Source: JBOHER01 sp050701115
GTDB taxonomy: Bacteria > Actinomycetota > Actinomycetes > Mycobacteriales > Pseudonocardiaceae
Direction of reading: 5' to 3'
Assembly: GCA_050701115.1 (NCBI GenBank)
Contig: JBOHER010000155.1
Location: forward strand, 1-32,127
DNA: 32,127 nucleotides
A program made the translations under genes and the position numbers. A model generated the notes under the pieces. That model was not told the origin of the DNA. It saw only the letters and a program-made list of their open reading frames with translations, and made no database searches. Positions 21,859-30,445 of the stretch are shown one piece after another; positions within the stretch are counted from its first letter, which is position 1; each line of letters starts with the position of its first letter.

Positions 21859-22626
21859 TCAGCGACGCGGCTGCGGCGTTGCCCCCATGGCCCGGGTAAT
21901 GCCCCGTGCGGCGGCGATCAGCGCCGGGACATGCATCATCGGCTGACTGTCCTTGCTGGGCACCACCACGGCCAGTGCGGCCACGACGGAGTTGTCGGCG
22001 CCATGGACTGGCACGGCGATCCCCATGGCATCGGGATGGATGAAGCCGTCACAGATCACGTAGCCGTGGGCGCGGATCGCCGCTAGGAGTTCGCGCAACC
22101 GGCGGGGGTTGGTTGGGGTGTTCCGGGTGTATCTGCGTAAGGGGGACTCCATGACTTCTTCCTGAAGTACTCGGTCGGAGTGGGCGAGCAGGACCAGCCC
22201 GCCGGAGGACGCGTGGACGGGCAGGCGGCCGCCGATCTCCGTCACGTTGATGACGGCGTTGCGGGCCGATAGGCGCTCGATGAAGAGCACTTCCTTGCCG
22301 GCAAGGACCCCGAGCTGCGTGTGCTGACGCGTGGCTGCGTGCAGGTCCTCCATGAAGGGCATCGCAGCTTCGCGCAGGCCAAGCGCCCGAGGGGCTCGCG
22401 CTGCGATCTCCCAGAGCCTGACGCCCACCCGGACGCGATGGTCGGAGTCACGCTCGAGCAGCCCCAGCTTGACCAACTCGGCGACGAGCCGGTGGGCGGT
22501 GGGAACGGACAGATCCGCGCGGCGCGCGATTTGCGACGCCGTGAGCACGTGCGTCTCCTTCTCGAAGGCCTCGAGCACGCGCATGACTCGTGTCAGAACC
22601 GACTGACCCGCCGACGACTTGGCCAT
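21859..22626 (-). CDS. IclR-family regulator, likely controller of the P450 operon
   Basis: A 255-residue regulator. Winged helix in residues 10-75: SVLTRVMRVLEAFEKETHVL, TASQIARRADLSVPTAHRLV, AELVKLGLLERDSDHRVRVG. The effector domain follows: LGVLAGKEVLFIERLSARNA, VHASSGGLVLLAHSDRVLQE, GYVICDGFIHPDAMGIAVPV. The length is normal. It is transcribed in the same direction as the P450 operon, 186 bp upstream of it, and shares the region ARAPRALGLREAAMPFMEDL with the IclR protein at 10191-11174. The ligand is probably the aromatic acid oxidised by the P450. A palindrome lies 83 bp before its ATG. Confidence 0.88.
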   Translation of the reverse strand: MAKSSAGQSVLTRVMRVLEAFEKETHVLTASQIARRADLSVPTAHRLVAELVKLGLLERDSDHRVRVGVRLWEIAARAPRALGLREAAMPFMEDLHAATRQHTQLGVLAGKEVLFIERLSARNAVINVTEIGGRLPVHASSGGLVLLAHSDRVLQEEVMESPLRRYTRNTPTNPRRLRELLAAIRAHGYVICDGFIHPDAMGIAVPVHGADNSVVAALAVVVPSKDSQPMMHVPALIAAARGITRAMGATPQPRR

Positions 22627-22708
22627 GACCCTCCTGTCGCAGAACCTGGAGCCTGGCAGGCCTCGTGTGCCCAGACCGGACGATGCCGTTCAAGGAAGCC
22701 GCCGATCT

Positions 22709-22725
22709 TCATTCTCGCTGAATGA
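22709..22725. promoter_or_regulatory. Palindrome before the IclR gene, probable autoregulatory site
   Basis: TCATTC-TCGCT-GAATGA is a perfect 6+6 dyad with a 5-base centre, 17 bp in all, within the size range of IclR operators. The half-site extension AATGAGAAG recurs at 21827-21835 before the P450. Confidence 0.45.
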
Positions 22726-22801
22726 GAAGAGAGGTGCCAGGAGGTACTGCGAAGCCGCACACACCTGACGGGATCCCTTGCCGGTCAGGCCGCCGGAGTC
22801 G

Positions 22802-23344
22802 TCACGGACGCCCCACGCCCGGCCGCATGAGGTCGTCGCCCACGATGAGCTTGCCGGAGAAGCCCTTCTGCGCCACTCGCCATCGGCGAGGGTCGTTGTT
22901 CGCAGGCACCAGGTGTGACAGCACGAGGTTCTTCACCCCGGCAGGCTCCGCCACGTCCCGGCCGACCTGCTCGATCGTGGTGTGCGATTCGAGCAGGTGC
23001 TTCTTCACCGGTTCCGCTGTCTCCGGTGGCAGCGTCGCGACGAGCCGTTCCACGAACTGCGGGTCGATGACCTCGTGTACGAGATAGTCCGCGCCCCGGG
23101 CCAGATCGATCAGGTTCTCGCTCGCCGTGGTGTCGCCGGACACGACCACGCTGCCGTCGGGTGTGTCGAACCGGAACCCGAACGCCGGCGCCGTCGGGCG
23201 GTGGTCGACGAGCGTGGCCGTGATGCGGACGTCGCCGTCCTCCCAGATCGGGATGGGGGCGCTCGAGGCGGGGCGGGACCCCTTCCGGATCGACCGTCCA
23301 ATAAGGAGAGACGTCGATATCGTGCACGGCGACCGCACCGGACA
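22802..23344 (-). pseudogene. MBL-fold hydrolase, N-terminal half lost and frameshifted
   Basis: Reading begins VHDIDVSPYWTVDPEGV in one frame, shifts near 23275, then continues WEDGDVRITATLVDHRPTAP, AFGFRFDTPDGSVVVSGDTT, ARGADYLVHEVIDP, HLLESHTTIEQVGRDVAEPA, GVKNLVLSHLVPANNDPRRW to the TGA at 22802. The HxHxDH metal motif and the first 130 residues are missing. The end (ESHTT, VLSHL, FSGKLIVGDDL) parallels the intact Tat-exported hydrolase at 13757-14854, so they are paralogues. It is fused upstream to an MFS transporter stub. Confidence 0.78.
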
Positions 23345-23529
23345 GCCATGCCGCCACGCCCACGGTGACGCCGTAGACGGTGAACATCAGTGCCACCTGC
23401 TGCCCGGAAAGGCATGAACAGCAGCAAACCGGCAAAACCCCACGCCAGCGGCCGCGGAATGCCCAGCCGCTGCACCCAGGAACGGCGCGGCTCTGTCCCT
23501 TCCATCGGTAGATCCAGGGAAATGGACAT
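23345..23529 (-). pseudogene. MFS transporter, N-terminal stub
   Basis: ATG 23529, preceded by AGAGGTG, starts SLDLPMEGTEPRRSWVQRLG, IPRPLAWGFAGLLLFM, the N-terminus and first helix of an MFS sugar/acid transporter. The frame then breaks, and GQQVALMFTVYGVTVGVAAW, LSGA (the second helix) follows in another frame before the text runs into the MBL remnant. About 55 of 420 residues are left. The region 23530-23731 has no gene. Confidence 0.65.
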
Positions 23530-23688
23530 GCCTGACACCTCTTTCGACGCCGGTCCTCCCGGATTCTGAGCGCTTCCGCTGGGGAGGAAGTACTCAAAGA
23601 AGAACCCTTGAGATGTGAGCGGCGCAAAAAACTGAGCCAACTTAACGTGAAGCGGCCTGCCGGGTGCGTATGACACTAAGGTGTACCA

Positions 23689-23702
23689 GCGAGCGGGCTC
23701 GC
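23689..23702 (-). terminator. Hairpin after the first glycerol kinase gene
   Basis: GCGAGC and GCTCGC pair (practically a 5-bp stem with a CGGG tetraloop), 30 bp beyond the kinase stop on the minus strand. The octamer GGTGTACC occurs on both sides of it (23680, 23713). Weak candidate. Confidence 0.3.
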
Positions 23703-23731
23703 GGCGGTCACGGGTGTACCGCACCCCGCGC

Positions 23732-25249
23732 TCAGGAGGATCCGGACCTCGGCCGTGCCCAGCCGAAGGTGAGCTCGACGGCGCGCTTCCAGTTGGCGTA
23801 TTCCGCATCGCGGTGCCGCGAATCCATCCGCGGCAGCCACTGCGCGGCCCGATGCCAGTTACGCCGCAGCCCCTCCAGGTCAGGCCAGTACCCAACCGCC
23901 AACCCCGCGGCGTAGGCGGCTCCGAGCGAGACCGTCTCGGCGATCATCGGGCGCATGACCGGAACATCGAGCACGTCGGCGATGAACTGCATCAGCAGGT
24001 GATCGGAGGTCATGCCGCCATCGACGTTGAGGGTGGACGCCTTCAGGCCCGAATCGGCGTTCATCGCATCCACCACCTCGCGAGTCTGCCATCCGGTGGC
24101 TTCCAGCACCGCGCGCGCGAGATGCCCCTTGGTGATGTAGGAGGTCAAGCCCACGATGATGCCGCGTGCCTCGCTGCGCCAGTGCGGTGCGAACAGCCCG
24201 GAGAACGCGGGCACGATGTAGCAGCCGCCGTTGTCGTCCACGGTGCGTGCCAGCGTCTCGATCTCTGGCGCGCTGCTGATCAGCCCGAGGCTGTCCCGAA
24301 ACCACTGCACCAGTGAGCCGGTGACCGCGATCGATCCCTCCAGCGCGTACACCGCGGGTTCGGTGCCCAGCTTGTATCCCACCGTGGTGAGCAGGCCGTG
24401 AGTCGAACGCACCAGGGCGCTGCCGGTGTTCATCAACAGGAAACTGCCCGTGCCGTAGGTGCACTTGGTCTCCCCGCGGGCGAAACACGTCTGGCCGAAC
24501 AAGGCCGCGTGCTGGTCCCCGAGCGCCGCGGTGATCTGGATGCCGGGCACTACCCGAGATGTCCGGCCGTAAGTCTCGGTCGACGAACGGATCTCTGGCA
24601 GCATCTGCTGCGGAATGTCGAAAAAGGACAGTAGTTCCGGGTCCCAGGCCAGGGTGGTCAGGTTCATCAGCAGCGTGCGGCTGGCGTTGGTGGCGTCGGT
24701 GACGTGCATCCCGCCGTCGGCCCCGCCGGTGAGGTTCCAGATCAGCCAGCTTTCCATCGTGCCGAACAACACGTCACCGCGCTCGGCCCGCTCGCGCAGT
24801 CCCGGAATCGTGTCGAGCATCCAGCGCAGGCGGGGTGCTGCGAAGTAGGTGCCCAACGGCAGCCCGCACAGTTCTCTGATCCTCCCCGAGCCGGGCTTGC
24901 GCTCGAACTCCCGCACCAGCTCCTCGGTACGCACGTCCTGCCATACGATCGCGCGCCCTACCGGGACACCGGTGTGCCGGTCCCACACCACGGTGGTCTC
25001 GCGCTGGTTGGCGATACCCACGGCCACCACCTGCTCGGCGGCGATCCCGGCATCCCGCAGCGCCTGGGGCACGATCCGGTCGACGTTGCGCCAGATCTCC
25101 ACGGCGTCGTGCTCGACCCAGCCGGGTTTGGGAAAGTACTGCTGGTGTTCACGCTGCACCACCGACACGAGCCGGGCACGCTGCTCGAACAGCATGCACC
25201 GGGTCGACGTCGTGCCCTGGTCTATCGACATCACATAGCGTTGGGCCAT
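23732..25249 (-). CDS. glpK: Glycerol kinase, second copy, linked to gylR
   Basis: A 505-residue FGGY kinase: ATP plus glycerol gives sn-glycerol 3-phosphate. Motifs: phosphate-binding SIDQGTTSTRCMLFEQRARL, GIANQRETTVVWDRHTGVPV, IVWQDVRTEELV (catalytic and glycerol-contacting residues), GDQHAALFGQTCF, KCTYGTGSFLLMNTG, LNVDGGMTSDHLLMQFIADV and GAAYAAGLAVGYW. It is complete. ATG 25249 follows GAGGTGGAAG; the upstream GTG 25267 is less likely. It lies 57 bp behind the regulator gene on the same strand, while a second kinase is in the divergent glpF operon. It differs visibly from that copy throughout, so it is an old paralogue and not a recent duplicate; it could prefer another polyol. Confidence 0.92.
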   Translation of the reverse strand: MAQRYVMSIDQGTTSTRCMLFEQRARLVSVVQREHQQYFPKPGWVEHDAVEIWRNVDRIVPQALRDAGIAAEQVVAVGIANQRETTVVWDRHTGVPVGRAIVWQDVRTEELVREFERKPGSGRIRELCGLPLGTYFAAPRLRWMLDTIPGLRERAERGDVLFGTMESWLIWNLTGGADGGMHVTDATNASRTLLMNLTTLAWDPELLSFFDIPQQMLPEIRSSTETYGRTSRVVPGIQITAALGDQHAALFGQTCFARGETKCTYGTGSFLLMNTGSALVRSTHGLLTTVGYKLGTEPAVYALEGSIAVTGSLVQWFRDSLGLISSAPEIETLARTVDDNGGCYIVPAFSGLFAPHWRSEARGIIVGLTSYITKGHLARAVLEATGWQTREVVDAMNADSGLKASTLNVDGGMTSDHLLMQFIADVLDVPVMRPMIAETVSLGAAYAAGLAVGYWPDLEGLRRNWHRAAQWLPRMDSRHRDAEYANWKRAVELTFGWARPRSGSS

Positions 25250-25306
25250 CAGGTTTCTTGCTTCCACCTCGATCGAGCGGACATCGGGCGAGGGCGCGCC
25301 ACCGGG

Positions 25307-26071
25307 TCAGCGGGCGGCCCCCAGGTCGCGGGACACCGCGCGGGCGGCGTCTCGCACATAACTCACCAGGGTTGGCTTGGGCCGGAACCTGGCGTCACAC
25401 AGGCGTTCGGCAGCACCAGAGATTCCGATCGCCCCGACAACCAGACCACCGTAGGAGCGGATCGGGGCGGCGATGCTCGCCTCGCCGGGCATGAACTCCC
25501 CTGCCTCGCTCGCCCAGCCCACCTCGCGGACCTCGGCCAGGGCGCGGGCGAGGGCGGCCGGTGTGACGATCGTGCGCCGGGTGAGCGACTCGAGTTCCGC
25601 GCGCTGCACCGAGGCTGCCAGATCGGCGTCGTAGGCGAGCAGAACCTTGCCCAATGCCGTGGCATGTAAGGGAAGCAGCGCACCGACATCGAGCGTCTGG
25701 GGGGTGTCATCGGGCCGGAACACGTGGTGCACCACGAGCACGCTGCCTTCCAGCGGCGTCCCGATCCGAACCGCCTCCCCACTGCGTGAGGCGAGCGCGT
25801 CCGCCCAGTTGATCGCCCGCGAGCGCAGCTCATTGACATCCAGATAGCTGGTACCCAGGTGTAGCAGCGCCGCACCGAGCTGATACTTCCCGGTCGCCCG
25901 GTCCTGCTCGACGAAGCCGACGCCATGCAACGTGCGCAGGATGCCGTGCGCGGTGCCCTTGGCCAAGTCGAGCGACGCGGCGATCTCGCCCACCCCGAGA
26001 CGTCCCGAACCACGGGCCAGCAGCCGCAGGATGGCCGCCGCCCGTTCGATCGACTGCACCGGGCCAGGCAT
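25307..26071 (-). CDS. gylR: IclR-family regulator of the glycerol locus (GylR-like)
   Basis: A 254-residue IclR protein. Start MPGPVQSIERAAAILRLLAR at 26071 fits the family; in-frame codons further up cross the operator. Winged helix: LGVGEIAASLDLAKGTAHGI, LRTLHGVGFVEQDRATGKYQ. Effector domain: RSGEAVRIGTPLEGSVLVVH, LPLHATALGKVLLAYD, EFMPGEASIAAPIRSYGGLV. In Streptomyces coelicolor, GylR represses gylCAB (glpF, glpK, glpD) and itself, relieved by glycerol 3-phosphate; the same gene order around it here supports the same job. Two palindromic sites lie in the divergent promoter region. Confidence 0.88.
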   Translation of the reverse strand: MPGPVQSIERAAAILRLLARGSGRLGVGEIAASLDLAKGTAHGILRTLHGVGFVEQDRATGKYQLGAALLHLGTSYLDVNELRSRAINWADALASRSGEAVRIGTPLEGSVLVVHHVFRPDDTPQTLDVGALLPLHATALGKVLLAYDADLAASVQRAELESLTRRTIVTPAALARALAEVREVGWASEAGEFMPGEASIAAPIRSYGGLVVGAIGISGAAERLCDARFRPKPTLVSYVRDAARAVSRDLGAAR

Positions 26072-26099
26072 GCCGGGAAATCTAGCTGGCGAACCCTGG

Positions 26100-26114
26100 T
26101 TCGACAATGTCGAA
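26100..26114. promoter_or_regulatory. GylR operator 1 (near gylR)
   Basis: TTCGACA-A-TGTCGAA is a perfect 7+7 dyad with one central base, 29 bp before the gylR ATG, placed to repress gylR itself. A nearly identical element stands at 26214-26228. Confidence 0.75.
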
Positions 26115-26213
26115 CACCAAGCGACAGCCGGACCGGTTGACGGCGGACCACTGTGAGCTGGGACATAGCTGTCGAAGGTTAACGGCGCTCGCCGACACCA
26201 GCCAGGCTGCGCG

Positions 26214-26228
26214 TTCGACATTGTCGAC
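26214..26228. promoter_or_regulatory. GylR operator 2 (near glpF)
   Basis: TTCGACA-T-TGTCGAC repeats operator 1 with one mismatch in the last base. In reverse complement the flanks also agree (AACCTGGGTCGACAATGTCGA against AACCCTGGTTCGACAATGTC). Its centre is 114 bp from that of operator 1, about 11 helical turns, and 80 bp before the glpF ATG. Confidence 0.75.
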
Positions 26229-26307
26229 CCAGGTTCGTTGAGGCCGGGTAGCGGCCCGCTTAACGTCCTCATTCATCCCGCAGGAACCGCACATCATCGG
26301 AGGAGAC

Positions 26308-27132
26308 ATGGTCCAACGCCTCAAGGCCCGCGGAATGCTCGGCGAGATGGCCGCCGAGTTCGCGGGCACCTTCATCCTCATTCTCTTCGGCGTCGGCGTC
26401 GTGGCGCAGGTCGTCGCTGGTGAACTGGGCGACCACGACAGCATCGCGTGGGGCTGGGGGCTGGGCGTCACGATGGGCGTCTACGTCGCCGCCCGGATCA
26501 GCGGCGCGCACCTCAACCCCGCGGTCACCATCGCGCTGGCGGTGTTCAAGGAAGTCCCGTGGCGCAATGTGCTGCCCTACTCGCTCGCCCAGACCGCAGG
26601 CGCGTTCGCCGCCGCGCTGATCGTCCGCTGGAACTACTCGGAGGCACTGACCAAGGTCGACCCCGGGCACACCATCGAGACCCAGGGGGTGTTCTCCACC
26701 CTGCCCGGCAACGGCATCCTCGAGATCACTCAGATGGCCGCCCTGCGTGACCAGATCATCGGCACGGCGATCCTGCTGTTCCTCGTCGTAGCCATCACCG
26801 ACAAGCGCAACACCTCTCCGTTGGCCAACCTCGCGCCGTTTGTGATCGGGCTGATCGTGGTCGGCATCGGCATGGCCTGGGGAACCAACGCCGGCTACGC
26901 GATCAATCCCGCCCGCGACCTCGGCCCCCGGCTGGCGTCGTTCCTCACCGGATACGAGACCGCGTTCCTCGACCAGTTCGGCAATCCCTACTTCTGGGTG
27001 CCCATCGTCGGGCCTGTGATCGGCGGAATTCTCGGGGTCGCTCTCTACCGCCTGCTCGTCGGCCAGTTCCTCCCGCCCGAGCCGATGCCGGAACCCACGC
27101 CGACCCGCACCACCGAGTACGAGCACGTCTGA
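26308..27132 (+). CDS. glpF: Glycerol uptake facilitator (aquaglyceroporin)
   Basis: A 274-residue MIP channel for passive glycerol entry. Six membrane helices with both pore motifs intact: SGAHLNPAVTIALAVF (first NPA) and GYAINPARDLGPRL (second NPA, with the Asp after NPAR that marks glycerol facilitators). A strong GGAGGAG stands before the ATG. The C-terminal tail (PPEPMPEPTPTRTTEYEHV) is hydrophilic. First gene of glpF-glpK-glpD; the kinase follows after 19 bp. Preceded by operator 2 of the divergent GylR-like regulator. Confidence 0.94.
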   Translation: MVQRLKARGMLGEMAAEFAGTFILILFGVGVVAQVVAGELGDHDSIAWGWGLGVTMGVYVAARISGAHLNPAVTIALAVFKEVPWRNVLPYSLAQTAGAFAAALIVRWNYSEALTKVDPGHTIETQGVFSTLPGNGILEITQMAALRDQIIGTAILLFLVVAITDKRNTSPLANLAPFVIGLIVVGIGMAWGTNAGYAINPARDLGPRLASFLTGYETAFLDQFGNPYFWVPIVGPVIGGILGVALYRLLVGQFLPPEPMPEPTPTRTTEYEHV

Positions 27133-27151
27133 GCGGAAGGAAGCGAAAGAG

Positions 27152-28672
27152 ATGGCCGAGTTCATCGGAGCGATCGACCAGGGCACCACCAGTACCCGCT
27201 TCATGGTCTTCGACCACGGAGGCAATGCGGTCGCCCGCCATCAACTCGAACACGAGCAGATCCTGCCGCGTGCCGGCTGGGTCGAGCACAATCCGACCGA
27301 GATCTGGGAACGCACCCGCGCGGTCATCGAAACCGCACTGAACAAGGCGAATCTGAGCGCAAGCGACCTGGCCTCGGTGGGCGTGACCAATCAGCGCGAG
27401 ACGACCGTGGTGTGGAACCGCAGGACCGGCCGTCCGTACTGCAACGCGATCGTCTGGCAGGACACCCGCACCGACCGGATCGCCGCGGCGCTGGACCGCG
27501 ACGGACGCGGCGAGGTCATCCGCCGGAAGGCCGGGTTGCCGCCGGCGACCTACTTCTCCGGCGGGAAGCTGCAGTGGATCCTGGAGAACGTCGACGGGGT
27601 TGCCGAAGCCACCAAGGCAGGCGACGCGATCTTCGGCACCACCGACACCTGGCTGCTCTGGAACCTCACCGGCGGCGTGGACGGCGGTGTGCACGTCACG
27701 GACCCGACCAACGCCAGCCGCACCATGCTGATGGACCTGGAGACCTGGGACTGGGACGACGAACTGCTGTCCTTCTTCGGCATCCCCCGCACGATGCTGC
27801 CGTTCATCCTGCCCTCGTCAAACCCTGAGCTGTACGGCTTTACCCGGGCGAATGGACCATTCGGCGGCGAGGTGGCGCTCGCCGGTGACCTCGGCGACCA
27901 GCAGGCGGCCACCGTCGGCCAGGTGTGCTTCCGCCCGGGCGAAGCCAAGAACACCTACGGCACCGGCAACTTCCTGCTGCTCAACACCGGGCACGAACTG
28001 GTGCGCTCGCAGCATGGGCTGCTCACCACAGTCTGCTACCAGTTCGGCGAGGACAAGCCGGTGTATGCGCTGGAAGGGTCGATCGCGGTGACCGGCTCGG
28101 CCGTGCAGTGGCTGCGCGACCAACTGGGCATCATCTCCGGGGCCGCGCAGAGCGAATCACTGGCCCGTCAGGTCACCGACAACGGCGGTGTCTACTTTGT
28201 ACCCGCCTTCTCGGGCCTGTTCGCACCGTACTGGCGGTCCGACGCACGCGGCGCGATCGTCGGGCTGTCGCGCTACAGCACCAATGCCCACCTCGCGCGC
28301 GCCACGCTGGAATCCATCTGCTATCAGACCCGGGACGTCGTCGAAGCCATGGCGGCCGATTCCGGGGTGAGCCTGGATGTGCTGCGGGTGGACGGCGGAG
28401 TTACCGCCAACGAGCTGTGCATGCAGTTGCAGGCGGACATGCTGGGCGTGCCGGTGTCGAAACCGGTGGTGGCCGAGACGACCGCGCTCGGTGCCGCCTA
28501 CGCGGCCGGGCTGGCCGTCGGTTTCTGGCGCAGCACCGACGAACTCGAGCAGAACTGGCACGAGGACAAGCGCTGGCAACCCACCTGGAGTGACGAACAG
28601 CGCGAGCAGGGCTACGCCCGCTGGAAGAAAGCGGTCTCGCACACGCTCGACTGGGTCGACGTCGAGAACTGA
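27152..28672 (+). CDS. glpK: Glycerol kinase of the glpFKD operon
   Basis: A 506-residue FGGY kinase that traps entering glycerol as sn-glycerol 3-phosphate. Motifs: GAIDQGTTSTRFMVFDHGGN, GVTNQRETTVVWNRRTGRPY, IVWQDTRTDRI, GDQQAATVGQVCFRPGEAKN, TYGTGNFLLLNTG, LRVDGGVTANELCMQLQADM, GAAYAAGLAVGFW. Complete. GGAAGGAAGCG-type purine stretch before the ATG. It sits between the facilitator and the dehydrogenase, the standard order in actinomycetes. Confidence 0.95.
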   Translation: MAEFIGAIDQGTTSTRFMVFDHGGNAVARHQLEHEQILPRAGWVEHNPTEIWERTRAVIETALNKANLSASDLASVGVTNQRETTVVWNRRTGRPYCNAIVWQDTRTDRIAAALDRDGRGEVIRRKAGLPPATYFSGGKLQWILENVDGVAEATKAGDAIFGTTDTWLLWNLTGGVDGGVHVTDPTNASRTMLMDLETWDWDDELLSFFGIPRTMLPFILPSSNPELYGFTRANGPFGGEVALAGDLGDQQAATVGQVCFRPGEAKNTYGTGNFLLLNTGHELVRSQHGLLTTVCYQFGEDKPVYALEGSIAVTGSAVQWLRDQLGIISGAAQSESLARQVTDNGGVYFVPAFSGLFAPYWRSDARGAIVGLSRYSTNAHLARATLESICYQTRDVVEAMAADSGVSLDVLRVDGGVTANELCMQLQADMLGVPVSKPVVAETTALGAAYAAGLAVGFWRSTDELEQNWHEDKRWQPTWSDEQREQGYARWKKAVSHTLDWVDVEN

Positions 28673-28708
28673 TCCCCCCGAAACCCCTTCCACACCGAGG
28701 AGGAACCA

Positions 28709-30415
28709 GTGTCTGCACGACTGGACCCTGCCTACCGCGCGACTGCCCTGCGCACGCTCGGCGAAACCGAGATCGACGTGCTGGTGATCGGCGGCGGCGT
28801 CGTCGGCGCCGGAGCAGCCCTCGATGCCGCATCCCGCGGCCTGTCCGTCACGCTGGTCGAGGCAAGAGACTGGGCGGCGGGAACGTCCAGCCGGTCGAGC
28901 AAACTGATCCACGGCGGGCTGCGCTACCTCGAGCAGCGCGACTTCGCGCTGGTGCGCGAAGCACTCAAGGAGCGCAGCCTGCTCTTGCACCGGTTGGCGC
29001 CGCACCTGGTGCGCCCGGTGCCCTTCCTGCTCCCGTTGCGGCACCGGGGCTGGGAGCGCGCCTACATCGGCGCGGGAGTGCTGCTCTACGACACCATCGG
29101 CGGGGCGCGCGCCCTGCCATGGCACAAACATCTCTCCCGCAAGCAAGCACTCGAGCTCGCACCGGCGTTGAAGCCGGACGCGCTCACCGGCGCCATCCGC
29201 TACTACGACGCCCAGGTCGACGACGCCAGGCACACCATGATGATCGCCCGGACCGCCGCGCAACACGGTGCCACGGTTCTCACCCGCGCCAAGGTGACGG
29301 CTCTGCTCCGCGATGGTGCGCGGGTCGTCGGCGCTCGCGTGCGCGATCTCGAATCCGGCAGGCAGTTCGCCGTCCGTGCCCGCCGGGTGATCAGCGCGAC
29401 GGGAGTGTGGACCGACGAGATGCACGAGATAGCCGGGACGCCCGGACCGTTCCAGGTCCGCACCTCCAAGGGCGTGCACCTGCTGGTGCCGCGGGATCGC
29501 ATCCAGCTGGACACCGGGATGATCCTGCGCACCGAGAAGAGCGTGCTGTTCGTCATCCCGTGGGGCGGGCACTGGATCATCGGCACCACCGACACCGAAT
29601 GGGTGCTGGACAAAGCCCATCCCGCCGCCAGCGGTGCCGATGTCGACTACCTGCTCGAGCAGGTCAACGCGGTGCTGCGTACCCCACTGACCCTCGACGA
29701 CGTCGACGGCGTCTATGCCGGCCTGCGACCCCTACTGGCCGGGGAGTCGAGCGAGACGGCTCAGCTGTCCCGCGAACACGCCGTGGCCGAACCGTCGCCC
29801 GGTCTGTTCGTCGTCGCGGGCGGCAAGTACACCACGTACCGCGTCATGGCTGCCGACGTCGTGGATGCCGCCGTGCGTGGGTTCGGTCGCGCCGTGGCGC
29901 CCTCGCTGACCGAACGGCTGCCGATCCTCGGGGCAGTCGGCTACCACGAACTGCGCCAAATCCGGGACAGCCTCGCTCAGCGGACCGGACTTCCCGTTTC
30001 CACAGTGGAGCGTTTGCTGGGCCGATACGGATCGGCGATCACTGAGCTGTTCGGCATGATCGAACGTGATGCGAGCCTTGCGGAGCCGATACCCGGCGCC
30101 GAGGGGTACTTGAAGGTCGAGGCGGTCTACGCGGTGACCCATGAGGGAGCGCTGCATCTGGACGACGTGCTCACCCGGCGCACCCGGATCTCGATCGAAA
30201 CGCCCGACCGAGGTCTTGCGGCCGCTCCCGAGGTCGCCCGGCTCATCGCAGGGCTGCTGGGTTGGGATGCCGCCACCCAGCGTCGTGATGTCGCCTACTA
30301 CAGCGAGCGGGTACACGCCGAGCGTTCCGCCCAGAACGCGATCGACGATGCCACGGCGAACGCCGCGCGGCTGACAACACCCGATTTCGTGGGTACGTGC
30401 ACCGCAGGCACCTAG
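28709..30415 (+). CDS. glpD: Glycerol-3-phosphate dehydrogenase, FAD, respiratory
   Basis: A 568-residue flavoprotein oxidising sn-glycerol 3-phosphate to dihydroxyacetone phosphate and feeding electrons to quinone at the membrane. FAD-binding GGGVVGAGAALDAASRGLSV, SSRSSKLIHGGLRYLEQRDF, ISATGVWTDEMHEIAG, WIIGTTDTEW, GLRPLLAGESSETAQLSREH, AGGKYTTYRVMAADVVDAAV, and a C-terminal helical domain with VIA-type EGALHLDDVLTRRTRISIET. The GTG start follows GAGGAGGAACC. It is 36 bp behind the kinase gene. Complete; length normal. Confidence 0.94.
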   Translation: MSARLDPAYRATALRTLGETEIDVLVIGGGVVGAGAALDAASRGLSVTLVEARDWAAGTSSRSSKLIHGGLRYLEQRDFALVREALKERSLLLHRLAPHLVRPVPFLLPLRHRGWERAYIGAGVLLYDTIGGARALPWHKHLSRKQALELAPALKPDALTGAIRYYDAQVDDARHTMMIARTAAQHGATVLTRAKVTALLRDGARVVGARVRDLESGRQFAVRARRVISATGVWTDEMHEIAGTPGPFQVRTSKGVHLLVPRDRIQLDTGMILRTEKSVLFVIPWGGHWIIGTTDTEWVLDKAHPAASGADVDYLLEQVNAVLRTPLTLDDVDGVYAGLRPLLAGESSETAQLSREHAVAEPSPGLFVVAGGKYTTYRVMAADVVDAAVRGFGRAVAPSLTERLPILGAVGYHELRQIRDSLAQRTGLPVSTVERLLGRYGSAITELFGMIERDASLAEPIPGAEGYLKVEAVYAVTHEGALHLDDVLTRRTRISIETPDRGLAAAPEVARLIAGLLGWDAATQRRDVAYYSERVHAERSAQNAIDDATANAARLTTPDFVGTCTAGT

Positions 30416-30445
30416 ACCTGGGCGCGGAGCCCGAACAGGCCTAGG
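30411..30445 (+). terminator. Imperfect hairpin overlapping the end of glpD
   Basis: CCTAG..CCT..GGGC (30411-30423) pairs with GCCC..AGG..CTAGG (30429-30445), starting inside the stop codon region. It is interrupted and lacks a T-tract, so it is a plausible but unproven end of the glpFKD transcript. From here to 30628 I see no gene. Confidence 0.4.

Noticed and set aside
28157..29620. 487-codon minus-strand frame opposite glpK and glpD
   Set aside because: No recognisable protein; both plus-strand genes are complete and family-typical.
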